Positions 53,193 through 62,610 of a stretch of 63,121 bases of DNA are shown one piece after another. Source of the stretch: Bacteroidia bacterium (GTDB lineage: Bacteria > Bacteroidota > Bacteroidia > JAIBAJ01); the NCBI GenBank assembly GCA_019695265.1, contig JAIBAJ010000008.1:1-63121 (forward strand), given 5' to 3'. Position 1 is the stretch's first letter; each line of letters opens with the position of its first letter. The notes under the pieces are model-generated. The model ran no database searches and was not told where the DNA came from. It was given only the letters and a program-made list of their open reading frames with translations. The position numbers and the translations under genes are program-made.

Positions 53193-54446
53193 ATGCGGTT
53201 AAAAAGGGTTGTAGTAACTGGAATAGGAGCATTAACTCCTATTGGAAATTCGGCACCATTGTACTGGGAGAACTTAATTGCCGGTACAAGTGGTGCTGGT
53301 CCTATAACCAGATTTGATGCATCCAAGTTTAAAACCCAATTCGCCTGTGAGGTTAAAGGTTTTGATCCAAACGATTTCTTTGATCGGAAAGAAGCAAGGA
53401 AATTAGATCCGTGTACACATTATGCTTTAGTTGCAGCAGATGAGGCTGTCAAAGATTCCGGTATTGACTTAACTAAAATTAACCCTGATCGAGTTGGGGT
53501 GATTTTTGGTTCCGGAATTGGCGGTCTAGAAACATTCTACAATGAATGTGTTGAATTTGCAAAAGGTGATGGTACGCCAAGGTTTAACCCTTTCTTCATA
53601 CCTAAAATGATTGCCGACATTTCGGCAGGTCATATTTCTATCAAATACGGTTTTAGAGGTCCAAATTTTACTACAGTTTCTGCTTGTGCTTCCTCCACCA
53701 ACGCCATGATAGATGCCTTTACCTACATTCGATTAGGTAAGGCCGATATGATTGTAACAGGCGGTTCAGAAGCAGCAGTTAATCAAGCGGGAGTTGGTGG
53801 TTTTAACGCCATGCACGCCCTTTCAACCCGAAATGATAGTCCTTCCACTGCATCTCGTCCATTTGATTTGGATAGAGATGGATTTGTGCTAGGTGAAGGT
53901 GCAGGGGTTGTAATATTGGAAAGTTTGGATTCGGCACTGGCTAGAGGTGCCAAAATTTATGCTGAAATAGTTGGTGGTGGAATGAGTGCAGATGCTCATC
54001 ATATTACAGCACCGCATCCGGAAGGATTGGGGGCTTTAAATGTGATGCGTAGTGCCTTGGAAGATGCAGAAATGCAAGCCAGTGAAATTGATTATGTGAA
54101 TGTTCATGGAACATCTACACCACTTGGTGACGTTGCCGAAACTAAAGCAATTCAAAAAGTTTTTGGTGAACATGCTTATAAATTGAATATTTCAAGTACA
54201 AAAAGCATGACTGGACATTTATTAGGTGCTGCTGGCGCAATTGAAGCCATTGCTTCTATCTTGGCTGTAAAAAATGATATTGTTCCTCCTACAATTAATC
54301 ATTTTACCGATGATCCTCAATTGGATTCAAAATTGAATTTCACTTTCAATAAATTGGAAAAAAGAACAGTTAATGCCGCCTTATCTAATACCTTTGGTTT
54401 TGGAGGGCACAATGCTTCTGTAGTTTTTAGAAAATTCCTCCCTTAG
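53193..54446 (+). CDS. fabF: 3-oxoacyl-[ACP] synthase II
   Basis: 417 residues, KASII-type condensing enzyme of fatty acid elongation. The catalytic Cys is in TVSACASSTNAM, and the two His are in NVHGTSTPLGD and KSMTGHLLGAAG; GFGGHNASVVF near the end completes the set. The start is the ATG at 53193 (MRLKRVVVTGIGALTP). rnc begins 7 bases after the stop. Confidence 0.97.
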   Translation: MRLKRVVVTGIGALTPIGNSAPLYWENLIAGTSGAGPITRFDASKFKTQFACEVKGFDPNDFFDRKEARKLDPCTHYALVAADEAVKDSGIDLTKINPDRVGVIFGSGIGGLETFYNECVEFAKGDGTPRFNPFFIPKMIADISAGHISIKYGFRGPNFTTVSACASSTNAMIDAFTYIRLGKADMIVTGGSEAAVNQAGVGGFNAMHALSTRNDSPSTASRPFDLDRDGFVLGEGAGVVILESLDSALARGAKIYAEIVGGGMSADAHHITAPHPEGLGALNVMRSALEDAEMQASEIDYVNVHGTSTPLGDVAETKAIQKVFGEHAYKLNISSTKSMTGHLLGAAGAIEAIASILAVKNDIVPPTINHFTDDPQLDSKLNFTFNKLEKRTVNAALSNTFGFGGHNASVVFRKFLP

Positions 54447-54453
54447 TTGTTGC

Positions 54454-55188
54454 ATGAAGTTGTTGCCCGGAATTCTTAAAGCTTATTTTTCCCCAGACAA
54501 AAAACTTTATATTTCTTTAAAAAATCTTCTTGGATTTTATCCAAAGAATATTTCATTATTTAAACTGGCCTTTACGCATCGATCTGCTGCAGTTGAAGTC
54601 AAAGATGGCGTTAAAATCAGCAATGAAAGGCTGGAATATTTGGGGGATGCCATTTTAGGTGCAGTGGTTGCCGAGTTCCTGTTTAAAAAATTCCCTTTTA
54701 AGGACGAAGGCTTTCTGACAGAAATGAGAAGTAGAATGGTAAGTAGGGAAAACCTGAATAAATTGGCAGTTAAAATGGGAATAAGTAACCTGATTGAAAG
54801 CAATTTAGGTGGTTCCAGACAAAAATCAATGTATGGTGATGGTTTTGAAGCATTGATTGGTGCCATTTATTTAGACTTGGGTTATGATTCTACTAAATTG
54901 TTTATCCTAAATCGTATCATTCGCAATCATATTGATTTGGATCAAATACAAGCCATGGACAATAATTATAAAAGTCGTTTGCTTGAATTGGCCCAAAAGC
55001 AAAAAAAAGAATTACGATATGAAGTAGTCGATGAGGTAATGCAAAAGAAAGTAAAGCATTACGTAATTGAAGTATATTATGATGGTGAGAGGTTAGGTAA
55101 GGGAATGGACATAGCCAAGAAGAAGGCTGAACAAATTGCTGCACAAAAAAGTATAGAGATTTTACAGGAGAAAGGGATGCCGGATTAA
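54454..55188 (+). CDS. rnc: Ribonuclease III
   Basis: 244 residues, double-strand-specific endoribonuclease for rRNA processing. The nuclease signature ERLEYLGDAILGAVVAEFLF contains the catalytic Asp and Glu, and GDGFEALIGAIYLDLGY the second acidic pair. A dsRNA-binding domain follows (about 165-240; KKKAEQIAAQKSIEIL). It is slightly longer at the N-terminus than the E. coli enzyme, as usual in Bacteroidota. It overlaps the convergent polyprenyl synthase gene by 4 bases. Confidence 0.96.
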   Translation: MKLLPGILKAYFSPDKKLYISLKNLLGFYPKNISLFKLAFTHRSAAVEVKDGVKISNERLEYLGDAILGAVVAEFLFKKFPFKDEGFLTEMRSRMVSRENLNKLAVKMGISNLIESNLGGSRQKSMYGDGFEALIGAIYLDLGYDSTKLFILNRIIRNHIDLDQIQAMDNNYKSRLLELAQKQKKELRYEVVDEVMQKKVKHYVIEVYYDGERLGKGMDIAKKKAEQIAAQKSIEILQEKGMPD

Positions 55189-56159
55189 ATATCTCTTCCT
55201 ATAGTATATTCAACCAGTCCGGCTAAAGAATCACGAATTTGGCCTTCCGGAAAGTTCATCAAAATGGCCAATGCTTGATTTTTAATATCATTCATTTTGG
55301 AGGTTGAATAAGTAATTCCACCTTTTGAAATAACAAATTCGATAACTTGTTTTACTTTGATGTTATCGTTGTTGTGGTTTTTAACAATATTGATAATCTT
55401 ACGCTTTTCTTGATTAGTGCTATTGTTAAGAGCGTAGATTAATGGCAATGTCATTTTTTTCTCCTTAATGTCAATCCCGGTTGGCTTGCCAGTTTTATTG
55501 TGATTTTCATAATCAAAGAGGTCGTCTTTTATTTGAAAAGCCATACCTGCCAACTCGCCAAAATGTCGTAACAGCTCAATTTTTTCAGCATCTTCAGTTA
55601 CGGAAGCCGCACCACAAGCACAGCATGAAGCTATTAGGGTAGCGGTTTTTTTACGAATAATTTCAAAATAAATGTCTTCTGTAATATCTAATCTGCGAGC
55701 CTTTTCAATTTGAAGAAGCTCACCTTCGCTCATTTCTCTGACGGAGTTGCTGGTTATTTGGAGCAAGTGATAGTCGTTATTGCCGACACTTAAAAGCAAT
55801 CCCCTGGATAACAAATAATCTCCGACTAAAACAGCTATTTTATTTTTCCAAAGTGCATTTATACTAAAAAAGCCACGACGTAAATTACTATCATCAACTA
55901 CATCGTCATGAACTAATGTAGCTGTATGCAAAAGTTCGATATGAGTAGCAGCCCGATAGGAACAATCATTAAACCCTCCACATAGTTTGGCAGAGAGAAA
56001 AACAAACATGGGTCTCATTTGCTTCCCTTTTCTTTTTACAATGTAATGGGTAATTGTATCAAGTAAAGGCACGGAACTACGCATGTTGTCCCGAAACCGA
56101 ACTTCAAATTCGTCCATTTCGGAAGCAATAGGAGCCTTTATTTGGTCTAATGTTAACAA
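55185..56159 (-). CDS. Trans-polyprenyl diphosphate synthase (octaprenyl-type)
   Basis: 324 residues, isoprenoid chain elongase of the IspB/octaprenyl group, probably supplying the side chain of menaquinone. The first Asp-rich motif is LVHDDVVDDSNLRRG, the second QIKDDLFDYE, and KGKQMRPMFVFL gives the substrate site. Chain length cannot be fixed by eye. The 3' end overlaps rnc by 4 bases in opposite direction, so the two transcripts share a tail. Confidence 0.92.
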   Translation of the reverse strand: MLTLDQIKAPIASEMDEFEVRFRDNMRSSVPLLDTITHYIVKRKGKQMRPMFVFLSAKLCGGFNDCSYRAATHIELLHTATLVHDDVVDDSNLRRGFFSINALWKNKIAVLVGDYLLSRGLLLSVGNNDYHLLQITSNSVREMSEGELLQIEKARRLDITEDIYFEIIRKKTATLIASCCACGAASVTEDAEKIELLRHFGELAGMAFQIKDDLFDYENHNKTGKPTGIDIKEKKMTLPLIYALNNSTNQEKRKIINIVKNHNNDNIKVKQVIEFVISKGGITYSTSKMNDIKNQALAILMNFPEGQIRDSLAGLVEYTIGRDI

Positions 56160-56214
56160 TTGAGGGCGAAGGTAGAACCAATTAAACTAGTTTCCAATAC
56201 GTTTAGAAATTTTT

Positions 56215-58326
56215 CTATGATAACTGAACTCCCATGACCATTATATCATCAATTTGATCGTATTCTCTTTTCCAGTTTAAAAAATTATTGTAGAAATGTT
56301 CCTTTTGTTTTCTTCCGCTTAACTTATGGATCTCAACTAAAAATTTTTCAAATTCCTTTCTCTGGATTTTTTTATTGAATTCCCCTCCAAATTGATCTGT
56401 ATAACCATCGGATTGCAGATAAACCCAGACCTTGTTTTCAATAGGAATGGCTGTCTTTTCAAAAGGGATGTTTTGTAGCCTTTTGCTGCCAATGGAACGT
56501 TTGTTTCCGTTAAATCGCTCTACTTCACCTGATTCCTTAACCAGGTAGAGAGGTCGACCGGCACCGGCAAATTCCAAAATTTTGGTGGATGAATCATAGC
56601 AACACAAAGCCACATCCATTCCATGTTCATGAATTTCAAGGTTGGAATTGCCTTTAAAAACTGCTGACAAATTAAGGTCTAACTCTTCAAGCATAGCGTC
56701 GATGGTTGGGGCAGTTTCATTTTTAAGCTGTCTATCAAAAATATCAACACCTAAAATGGACATAAATGCTCCCGGTACACCATGACCTGTGCAATCTGAA
56801 ATAGCAAAGTAGATTTTGTTCGAATGGATTCCTACCCAATAAAAATCACCGCTTACAATATCTTTTGGAAGATTTAACAAAAAGGAATCATGAACAACAG
56901 ATGACAATATTTCCCATTCCGGCATCATACTTCGTTGAAGAGTTGCGGCGTAAAGAATAGAATCGGTAATATCTTTGTTTTTCTGTTCTAAATCTAAATT
57001 TTGTTTGTTTAGAAGCTTGGTTCGCTGAGCAACTTCAATTTCTAAACGCACATTCACCTGGTCGGTAATTCTATTTATTTCTTGTAATTTTTCAAGGGCT
57101 TCTTCCTGGGCCATCTCTTTTTCTTTTTGTACCAATGAAAATTGTTCTGCCATGGACAAGGAAAGGAATATTACTTCAATAGCATTTCCAATTTTTAGGC
57201 TATTATAGGTTAAGAAGTTAAGGGGAATTAAGTTTGAATTTGCTAAAACGAAAATGATAGTACCTACAAATAAACTGGCAAAAGCGGCATAGAAATACAT
57301 ATTCCCTTTTCTGTTTTCTCTTCTGCTGGCAACTAGGGAATAGACAATAGCAATCATCGAGGATAATCCGGATGTGTTTACCAGTATTAATCCTAGTAAA
57401 AACCAAAAGTCGTTTCCAAAGGAAAACAGTGAACCTAACACTGTAATTACCATTGAACCATCTACCAGCCTGGATGGCCAACGGTTAGTGAGGGTACATA
57501 AATTTAAGAACTTTTTGGTGTATAATAATACAAACAGGATGGTGGCAGAAGTTAAAATAATGATACTGCGATCTGCAATCAAAGAGCTGAATTTGAAAAA
57601 CAGAGTAGCATTATAGCCTTCCAAAGAAATTTGAAGAATAACAATTGAAATTACATAGAACACATACCATAGATAGGAGCGATTTTGTAAAGTATAGAAA
57701 AGGAAAAGGTTTGAAAAAATGGCAAATACCATTATTCCAAAGAATATTCCTAAAAAGATTTGTTCTTTTAGCTCATGGCGATTATAGTCCTCGGAAGAAT
57801 ATAAATTGGCCCCTACTAATGCAATATCACCATTGGGTTTAATTCGAATGTAAATTGTATTTTCAGAATGAGGTAAAAGCCTAATTTGAAAGACATTGGG
57901 TTTGGAGAAATGGAGACTGTCGGGGTAAGGTAAAGCATCTCCTAATGTTAAGTGTTCCCAATTATTAGATTGATTTCTTGTAAAAACAGTTATTTCATTG
58001 GTTGTGGGTCTTGAAATTTCCAGGAAATAATTTGCCTGATTTTCGAATGGGTAATTTATGGAAACTCTCATCCAAAAGCTTGAATGGGAAAATCCTAAAT
58101 TTTGCATGGGGCATTTTATCGGTTGGAATTTTCCATTTTCAAATTGTTGAATGGCATCGGTAAAAGTTGTAAGTCCACTTGAATCTTCCCAATACATGGT
58201 ACTCGTAAGGAGTGAATTTTCAGTCGGGTTAGAACCTGATTTCGGAGAAGGTGCGAATGGGTAAGCCCAAGTTGGACTAAGCAAATAAAAACATAGAAGT
58301 AAAATGAATATTTTCTTCGGATTCAC
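56215..58326 (-). CDS. 7TM-DISM receptor with SpoIIE-type PP2C phosphatase
   Basis: 703 residues. A signal peptide precedes an extracytoplasmic 7TMR-DISMED2 sensor (about 35-180; SHSSFWMRVSINYPF). Then come seven membrane helices (about 185-395) of the 7TMR-DISM type, a short coiled coil (LEKLQEINRITDQVNVRLEI) and a C-terminal SpoIIE/PP2C domain (about 465-703): GDFYWVG, DCTGHGVPGAFMS, GAGRPLYLV and QSDGYTDQFGG carry the metal ligands. Such proteins dephosphorylate a phosphoprotein partner, usually an anti-sigma antagonist, in response to an external signal. No STAS or anti-sigma gene is beside it, so the target is unknown. Confidence 0.92.
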   Translation of the reverse strand: MNPKKIFILLLCFYLLSPTWAYPFAPSPKSGSNPTENSLLTSTMYWEDSSGLTTFTDAIQQFENGKFQPIKCPMQNLGFSHSSFWMRVSINYPFENQANYFLEISRPTTNEITVFTRNQSNNWEHLTLGDALPYPDSLHFSKPNVFQIRLLPHSENTIYIRIKPNGDIALVGANLYSSEDYNRHELKEQIFLGIFFGIMVFAIFSNLFLFYTLQNRSYLWYVFYVISIVILQISLEGYNATLFFKFSSLIADRSIIILTSATILFVLLYTKKFLNLCTLTNRWPSRLVDGSMVITVLGSLFSFGNDFWFLLGLILVNTSGLSSMIAIVYSLVASRRENRKGNMYFYAAFASLFVGTIIFVLANSNLIPLNFLTYNSLKIGNAIEVIFLSLSMAEQFSLVQKEKEMAQEEALEKLQEINRITDQVNVRLEIEVAQRTKLLNKQNLDLEQKNKDITDSILYAATLQRSMMPEWEILSSVVHDSFLLNLPKDIVSGDFYWVGIHSNKIYFAISDCTGHGVPGAFMSILGVDIFDRQLKNETAPTIDAMLEELDLNLSAVFKGNSNLEIHEHGMDVALCCYDSSTKILEFAGAGRPLYLVKESGEVERFNGNKRSIGSKRLQNIPFEKTAIPIENKVWVYLQSDGYTDQFGGEFNKKIQRKEFEKFLVEIHKLSGRKQKEHFYNNFLNWKREYDQIDDIMVMGVQLS

Positions 58327-58457
58327 AGGTTTGAAGTGAGGTTGACCTTAACTAATTTTTTTTAACTTGGTTTCATTTGTAAAGGAATTTATTGGGTTGT
58401 GATATTTTGGACAGATTATTTATAATAAAGTTTGTGGTTATTTTGTATTTTCGTTCC

Positions 58458-59348
58458 ATGTTTATTCGTTTAAGATTCCAGGTTTTACTCTCGGTCCTGT
58501 TGCTATCGCTTAGCATGAGTTCTTGTAAGAAATATGAAGAAGAGCTAATCCCCAACAATGTTGCTCCTCCCGATAACACTATTTCGGAGGTGACCATGCA
58601 GACCTATGTTAACAAAGTTTATATCAGTGTTTTAGGTAGGAAGCCCACAGATTTGGAATTGGACCAAGGTTTAGAAATAATTAATCAAGGGAATTTAAGT
58701 GTTTCCAGTCGATTGGCTTTCCTGGATCAGGTGCAGGCAAAGTCTGAGTATTATCCTCATCTTTATTCCTTAGCAAGGCAAGAGTTATTGAATGATTTAG
58801 ATACCGCTGAGATTAGTGGTAATAAGGCATTGTTTGAATTTCTTTTAAGTCAGCCGGAATATGCCGCTTATGCCGCCCAATTGACCAAGGAGATTGTTAG
58901 GTTGGATTCCATGATGAAAATTCCATCTAATTTGGAAATGGATCAACCATTCGGGGTAGCTAAAATGCATAAATGGTGTATCAATAATTATTTTTATGAC
59001 CAATTAAATATGGGTACTTATAATTTTGTTACTTCCAGTTTTGAGCATTTTTTGTTCAGAGATCCTTCTGATTCAGAATTGTTTGGTGGGTCGAAAATGG
59101 TTGATGGTTTCAGCGGAACCTTGTTTTTTCAAGTTGGAAGTAGTAAAATGGATTACCTGAATATTTTCTTTTTTCAATCATCAGATTATTATCAAGGACA
59201 AGTGCGCGATTTGTATCAACGGTATTTATTTCGGGATCCAAGCTCTGAGGAAACGGTGCAATTGGCTGTCCCTTACAAGAGTACAGGTGATTTTAAAGAA
59301 TTGCAAAAGCAGATTTTGGCATTGGATGAATATGTTGGTTTAAAGTAA
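58458..59348 (+). CDS. Lipoprotein A of the exported operon
   Basis: 296 residues. A lipobox places Cys23 (SMSSCKKYEE) as the lipidated residue. The body is helical. It carries three copies of a Y/F..x..R.P...E motif: VNKVYISVLGRKPTDLE, SSFEHFLFRDPSDSE and VRDLYQRYLFRDPSSEE. The first resembles the N-terminus of DUF1549 proteins of Planctomycetes. I do not assign a family. The start was taken at 58458 because only there does a signal sequence begin. The next gene starts 10 bases after. Confidence 0.75.
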   Translation: MFIRLRFQVLLSVLLLSLSMSSCKKYEEELIPNNVAPPDNTISEVTMQTYVNKVYISVLGRKPTDLELDQGLEIINQGNLSVSSRLAFLDQVQAKSEYYPHLYSLARQELLNDLDTAEISGNKALFEFLLSQPEYAAYAAQLTKEIVRLDSMMKIPSNLEMDQPFGVAKMHKWCINNYFYDQLNMGTYNFVTSSFEHFLFRDPSDSELFGGSKMVDGFSGTLFFQVGSSKMDYLNIFFFQSSDYYQGQVRDLYQRYLFRDPSSEETVQLAVPYKSTGDFKELQKQILALDEYVGLK

Positions 59349-59358
59349 CTGGTAGAAA

Positions 59359-59865
59359 ATGAAAACACTGACACAATTAAATCTCCACCGGATATTATTT
59401 GTACTTTTTATTTCCTTTTTGAATCAATCTTGTAGAAAGGAAACGGCCTATATTTATGGGGTAACCGATGTAACAATCAGCCGGACAGGGGCAAATAAAG
59501 AAAATGTAAAATCAACCACGGAGTTTATTTCCATTGCCTATTCCGATATTTTCGGTACTACCATTCCTCATTCGGAATTAGTTAAGCTCCAAGCCGCTTA
59601 TAGTGCTTTTGGAGATCAAAAATTAATAGAACAATTGGTTATCCGCAATTTTCTTAATCAATCCGGAAACACCATTCCTTCGGCAACAGATATGAATTCG
59701 GATTTAGATAAGTTTATTGATCAGAGCTATATTAAGTTTTTTGCCAGACATCCAAATGAGTATGAGGCTTATTACTTAAAGAACTTGTTGATTTCGGATC
59801 CTGGCATTACTCCTGAATTGGTATATTTTTCTATGATGACTTCGAATGAATACCGCTACTACTAG
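59359..59865 (+). CDS. Lipoprotein B of the exported operon
   Basis: 168 residues with a lipobox (LNQSCRKE). It carries two related motifs: ISIAYSDIFGTTIPHSE and IDQSYIKFFARHPNEYE, like those of lipoprotein A, and ends MMTSNEYRYY. It may be a shorter relative of lipoprotein A. The Tat-exported gene begins 6 bases after its stop. The role is unknown; the tight spacing indicates work with its neighbours. Confidence 0.72.
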   Translation: MKTLTQLNLHRILFVLFISFLNQSCRKETAYIYGVTDVTISRTGANKENVKSTTEFISIAYSDIFGTTIPHSELVKLQAAYSAFGDQKLIEQLVIRNFLNQSGNTIPSATDMNSDLDKFIDQSYIKFFARHPNEYEAYYLKNLLISDPGITPELVYFSMMTSNEYRYY

Positions 59866-59871
59866 AATAAA

Positions 59872-61173
59872 ATGAAAAGAAGAAGTTTTATTAAAAAGGC
59901 CGGACTTGCAACTGCAGGTGTATTTTCAGTCCCTTACATTTTACCTTCAGGACGCTTATTTGCCGCAACCGGAAGCAGGATAGCCGATCATGTTGTACTT
60001 TGTTTGTTTGCAGGTGGTGTAAGAAATTTGGAAAGTATCCAAAAGATCGAGGGAAATTTAATGCCGAATACGTTATTTGGTTCGGAGTCAATCAATCCTC
60101 AAATTGCCCCGGGGATGTCTGCTTTGCCTAGTCCGTTTTCCAATGTTTTGCAATCCCAGGCTACCTTGTATAAAGAGTTTAGATATGCCGCTGGAGCAAC
60201 AGGCCATTTTAATGCACATTCTGCAGTACTTACAGGTAAGTATAATTTAGTGGATGTTAACTTAAAACAAAGGCCTTCCAATCCAACCGTTTTTGAATAT
60301 TATCGCAAGCATAATAGCCCGTCCATGTCAGCCTTAAATGCTTGGTGGATTTCAAACTCCTTAGGGCCTTATCCCGCTTTGAATTTCAGTAATTATCCCG
60401 GATATGGTGCTGAATTTGGCGCAAATTATATTCAACCCCGTTCCGTAATTTCTGCTTCCGGGTATGAGGTGCTCGGTAATCCAAAGAACTTTAACACCAG
60501 CGAAATCGATAAAATCAATAAGATTCGAAGTTTCTGTGATAATAATTTTTCAAAGAATTTTACTTCAGGCGACGCCGGGGTTACGAATGCCATCGAAGAC
60601 TCCATGCTGTTGGATCAATTTATTCAAGATTCTTACACCGAAGCATTGGCCGGACAATACGATAATCCATGGAATTCTCCGTCAGGAATGAGCGGAGATA
60701 TGTTTAATGTGTTTTTTGCTGAAAAGGTAATTGAACGATTTAAGCCTGAATTGTTGGTAGTTAACATGCAAGATGTTGATATCGGGCATACCAATTTTAC
60801 CGCTTATTGCGATAATATGAGAAAAGCTGATTATGCCTTGGCTCATTTGTGGCAAACCATTCAAACTACACCGGGAATGGCAAATAATACCGTTTTAATC
60901 GTTGTTCCGGAACATGGTAGAAATCAAGAACCCAATACCTTGTTGGATTCATTTGGAAGATATGCTCTAGACCATAATAATGATGCCATGAGCAGGGAAA
61001 TATTTTGTTTGGTCGCTGGACCTGCCGGAAAAGTAGTTCAAAATCAGGTTATTTCTACTGAAGTTGGACAAACAATTGATGTGGTGCCTACCATTGCCAA
61101 GGTTCTAGGTTTTTATTCAGATATTCCCGGTGGAATGTTAGATGGTCAAATTTTGGAACAATCCTTCAATTAG
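59872..61173 (+). CDS. Tat-exported alkaline-phosphatase-fold protein (DUF1501-like)
   Basis: 433 residues. A twin-arginine signal (KRRSFIKKAGL, hydrophobic core to about residue 30) implies folded export. The body fits the DUF1501/alkaline phosphatase superfamily: FAGGVRN near the start, GHFNAHSAVLTGKYN, NMQDVDIGHTNF, KADYALAHLWQTIQ, and TVLIVVPEHGRNQEP with Glu-His-Gly-Arg. Asp and His residues could bind metals, but a catalytic Ser/Thr is not clear, so activity is uncertain. Between lipoprotein B and the CX4CH lipoprotein (7 bases). Confidence 0.82.
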   Translation: MKRRSFIKKAGLATAGVFSVPYILPSGRLFAATGSRIADHVVLCLFAGGVRNLESIQKIEGNLMPNTLFGSESINPQIAPGMSALPSPFSNVLQSQATLYKEFRYAAGATGHFNAHSAVLTGKYNLVDVNLKQRPSNPTVFEYYRKHNSPSMSALNAWWISNSLGPYPALNFSNYPGYGAEFGANYIQPRSVISASGYEVLGNPKNFNTSEIDKINKIRSFCDNNFSKNFTSGDAGVTNAIEDSMLLDQFIQDSYTEALAGQYDNPWNSPSGMSGDMFNVFFAEKVIERFKPELLVVNMQDVDIGHTNFTAYCDNMRKADYALAHLWQTIQTTPGMANNTVLIVVPEHGRNQEPNTLLDSFGRYALDHNNDAMSREIFCLVAGPAGKVVQNQVISTEVGQTIDVVPTIAKVLGFYSDIPGGMLDGQILEQSFN

Positions 61174-61180
61174 CAATACC

Positions 61181-62137
61181 ATGAAAAACAAAGTATTATT
61201 TATTTCGATTGGTTTTGCCTTGTTAGCTGTTATGCAAATGGGCTGTTGGAAGGAGTTGAATCCTAAGCCTGAAAACCCATACGATCAAGTTGATTATCAC
61301 ACTCCACCTACACCTGTGGATACCTTGGACCCAAATTCTTTCGTGTCAATTCACCGTGATATTTTGGTTCCTAAATGCGCACAACCCGGTTGCCATGACG
61401 GTGTGTTTGAACCGGATTTCCGTTCTTTAGAAAGCTCCTATGCTACCTTGGTTTACGCTCATATTACCAAAAATAACGCGGATAGCAGTTTTGCTTTTCG
61501 AGTTATTCCTTTTGATAAAAATAAATCAGTTCTGTATGAGCGAATTACCAATTGTTGCTTTGTAAACCAAAATGATCGAATGCCTCAAGACAATATTGGG
61601 GTGCCGATGGAAAGTGATAAAATTGATCGGATTGCTGCTTGGATTATGGGAGGAGCTAAGGATATGTTTGGAAATATACCGCAATTCCCAAATTCCGAAC
61701 CCAATATTCAATATTACATAGCAACGGATCCTCAGTTTAATACTATTTCTAATACCAACAACCGAATAGACAGTATATATTACAATCCATTTATTGTACC
61801 TTCCAATTATACTATGAATTTGATATTTGTAGTAAGTGATGATAGCACTTCTGTGGATCAATTGACCTACAATAAAGTTAAAATGAGTTTTGAAGCAGAT
61901 AATTTTTCAAGTTCTGCTCCCGGCTATAAAGAATTTCAAGCATTTGTTATCACCAATCCAACCAATGGAGACAAATACCTGATGGCTACAATCAATACCA
62001 ACCAGTTTGCTTCGGGTAATATTGTTTATTTTCGATTTTATACCAACGATGGCGATCATGTCGGAAATACAGAATTCCCCTACAATTCTTTGGATTTACC
62101 TTACAAAACATTTTTTTCATTTTATATTCAACCTTAA
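61181..62137 (+). CDS. Lipoprotein with planctomycete-type cytochrome-like domain (CX4CH)
   Basis: 318 residues. Lipobox Cys22 (MQMGC). The stretch ILVPKCAQPGCHDG holds a CX4CH motif (Cys66, Cys71, His72), resembling the haem site of PSCyt1-type domains but with four instead of two residues between cysteines. DRMPQDN, a possible Met ligand, and IAAWIMGGAKD follow as in those domains. About 100 C-terminal residues look beta-rich and unknown. Whether it binds haem covalently is open. The start was set by the lipoprotein signal; upstream codons overlap the previous gene. Confidence 0.75.
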   Translation: MKNKVLFISIGFALLAVMQMGCWKELNPKPENPYDQVDYHTPPTPVDTLDPNSFVSIHRDILVPKCAQPGCHDGVFEPDFRSLESSYATLVYAHITKNNADSSFAFRVIPFDKNKSVLYERITNCCFVNQNDRMPQDNIGVPMESDKIDRIAAWIMGGAKDMFGNIPQFPNSEPNIQYYIATDPQFNTISNTNNRIDSIYYNPFIVPSNYTMNLIFVVSDDSTSVDQLTYNKVKMSFEADNFSSSAPGYKEFQAFVITNPTNGDKYLMATINTNQFASGNIVYFRFYTNDGDHVGNTEFPYNSLDLPYKTFFSFYIQP

Positions 62138-62148
62138 TAGTTCCAGGC

Positions 62149-62610
62149 ATGACTCAAATAAAACGTAATTACAAGTTAGTATACCTTGGTATAATTGCTA
62201 TGGCTATTTTCTTTTCATGTTCAAAGAAGGAAGATATAAGCGAAATACCTAGTATTAGTTTTGAAAGTGTTTCACCATTCGGCAACATCCGGCAATATGA
62301 AGATTCAATTCTCTTTAAAATAAGCTACAGGGATGGTGATGGAGATTTGGGAGAGAATATTGATTCTGTCAATAATTTATTTCTAACAGATAGTCGGAAT
62401 AATGTTACGTATAAATACCGATTGCAGGAATTAGCTCCAATGGGAGCCAAAATTCCAATTCAAGGAAGCGTGAACATCCTTTTAACTAGTATTTCTTTAG
62501 TTGATCCGGCCTCAAGTTCTGAAACAACAACCTTTTCAATTTATTTGGTTGACAGAGCCGGTAATAAAAGTAACACAGTTACCTCATCGGTGCTAACCAT
62601 TGTACCCTAA
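62149..62610 (+). CDS. Lipoprotein with Ig/cadherin-like fold
   Basis: 153 residues. The lipobox FFSCSKKED is followed by a single beta-sandwich-like domain with the YRDGDGDLGEN motif common in Bacteroidota lipoproteins, and VDRAGNKSNTV near the end. No binding partner is predicted. 11 bases follow the CX4CH gene; its stop shares one base with the start of the YjbR gene (TAATG). Confidence 0.75.
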   Translation: MTQIKRNYKLVYLGIIAMAIFFSCSKKEDISEIPSISFESVSPFGNIRQYEDSILFKISYRDGDGDLGENIDSVNNLFLTDSRNNVTYKYRLQELAPMGAKIPIQGSVNILLTSISLVDPASSSETTTFSIYLVDRAGNKSNTVTSSVLTIVP

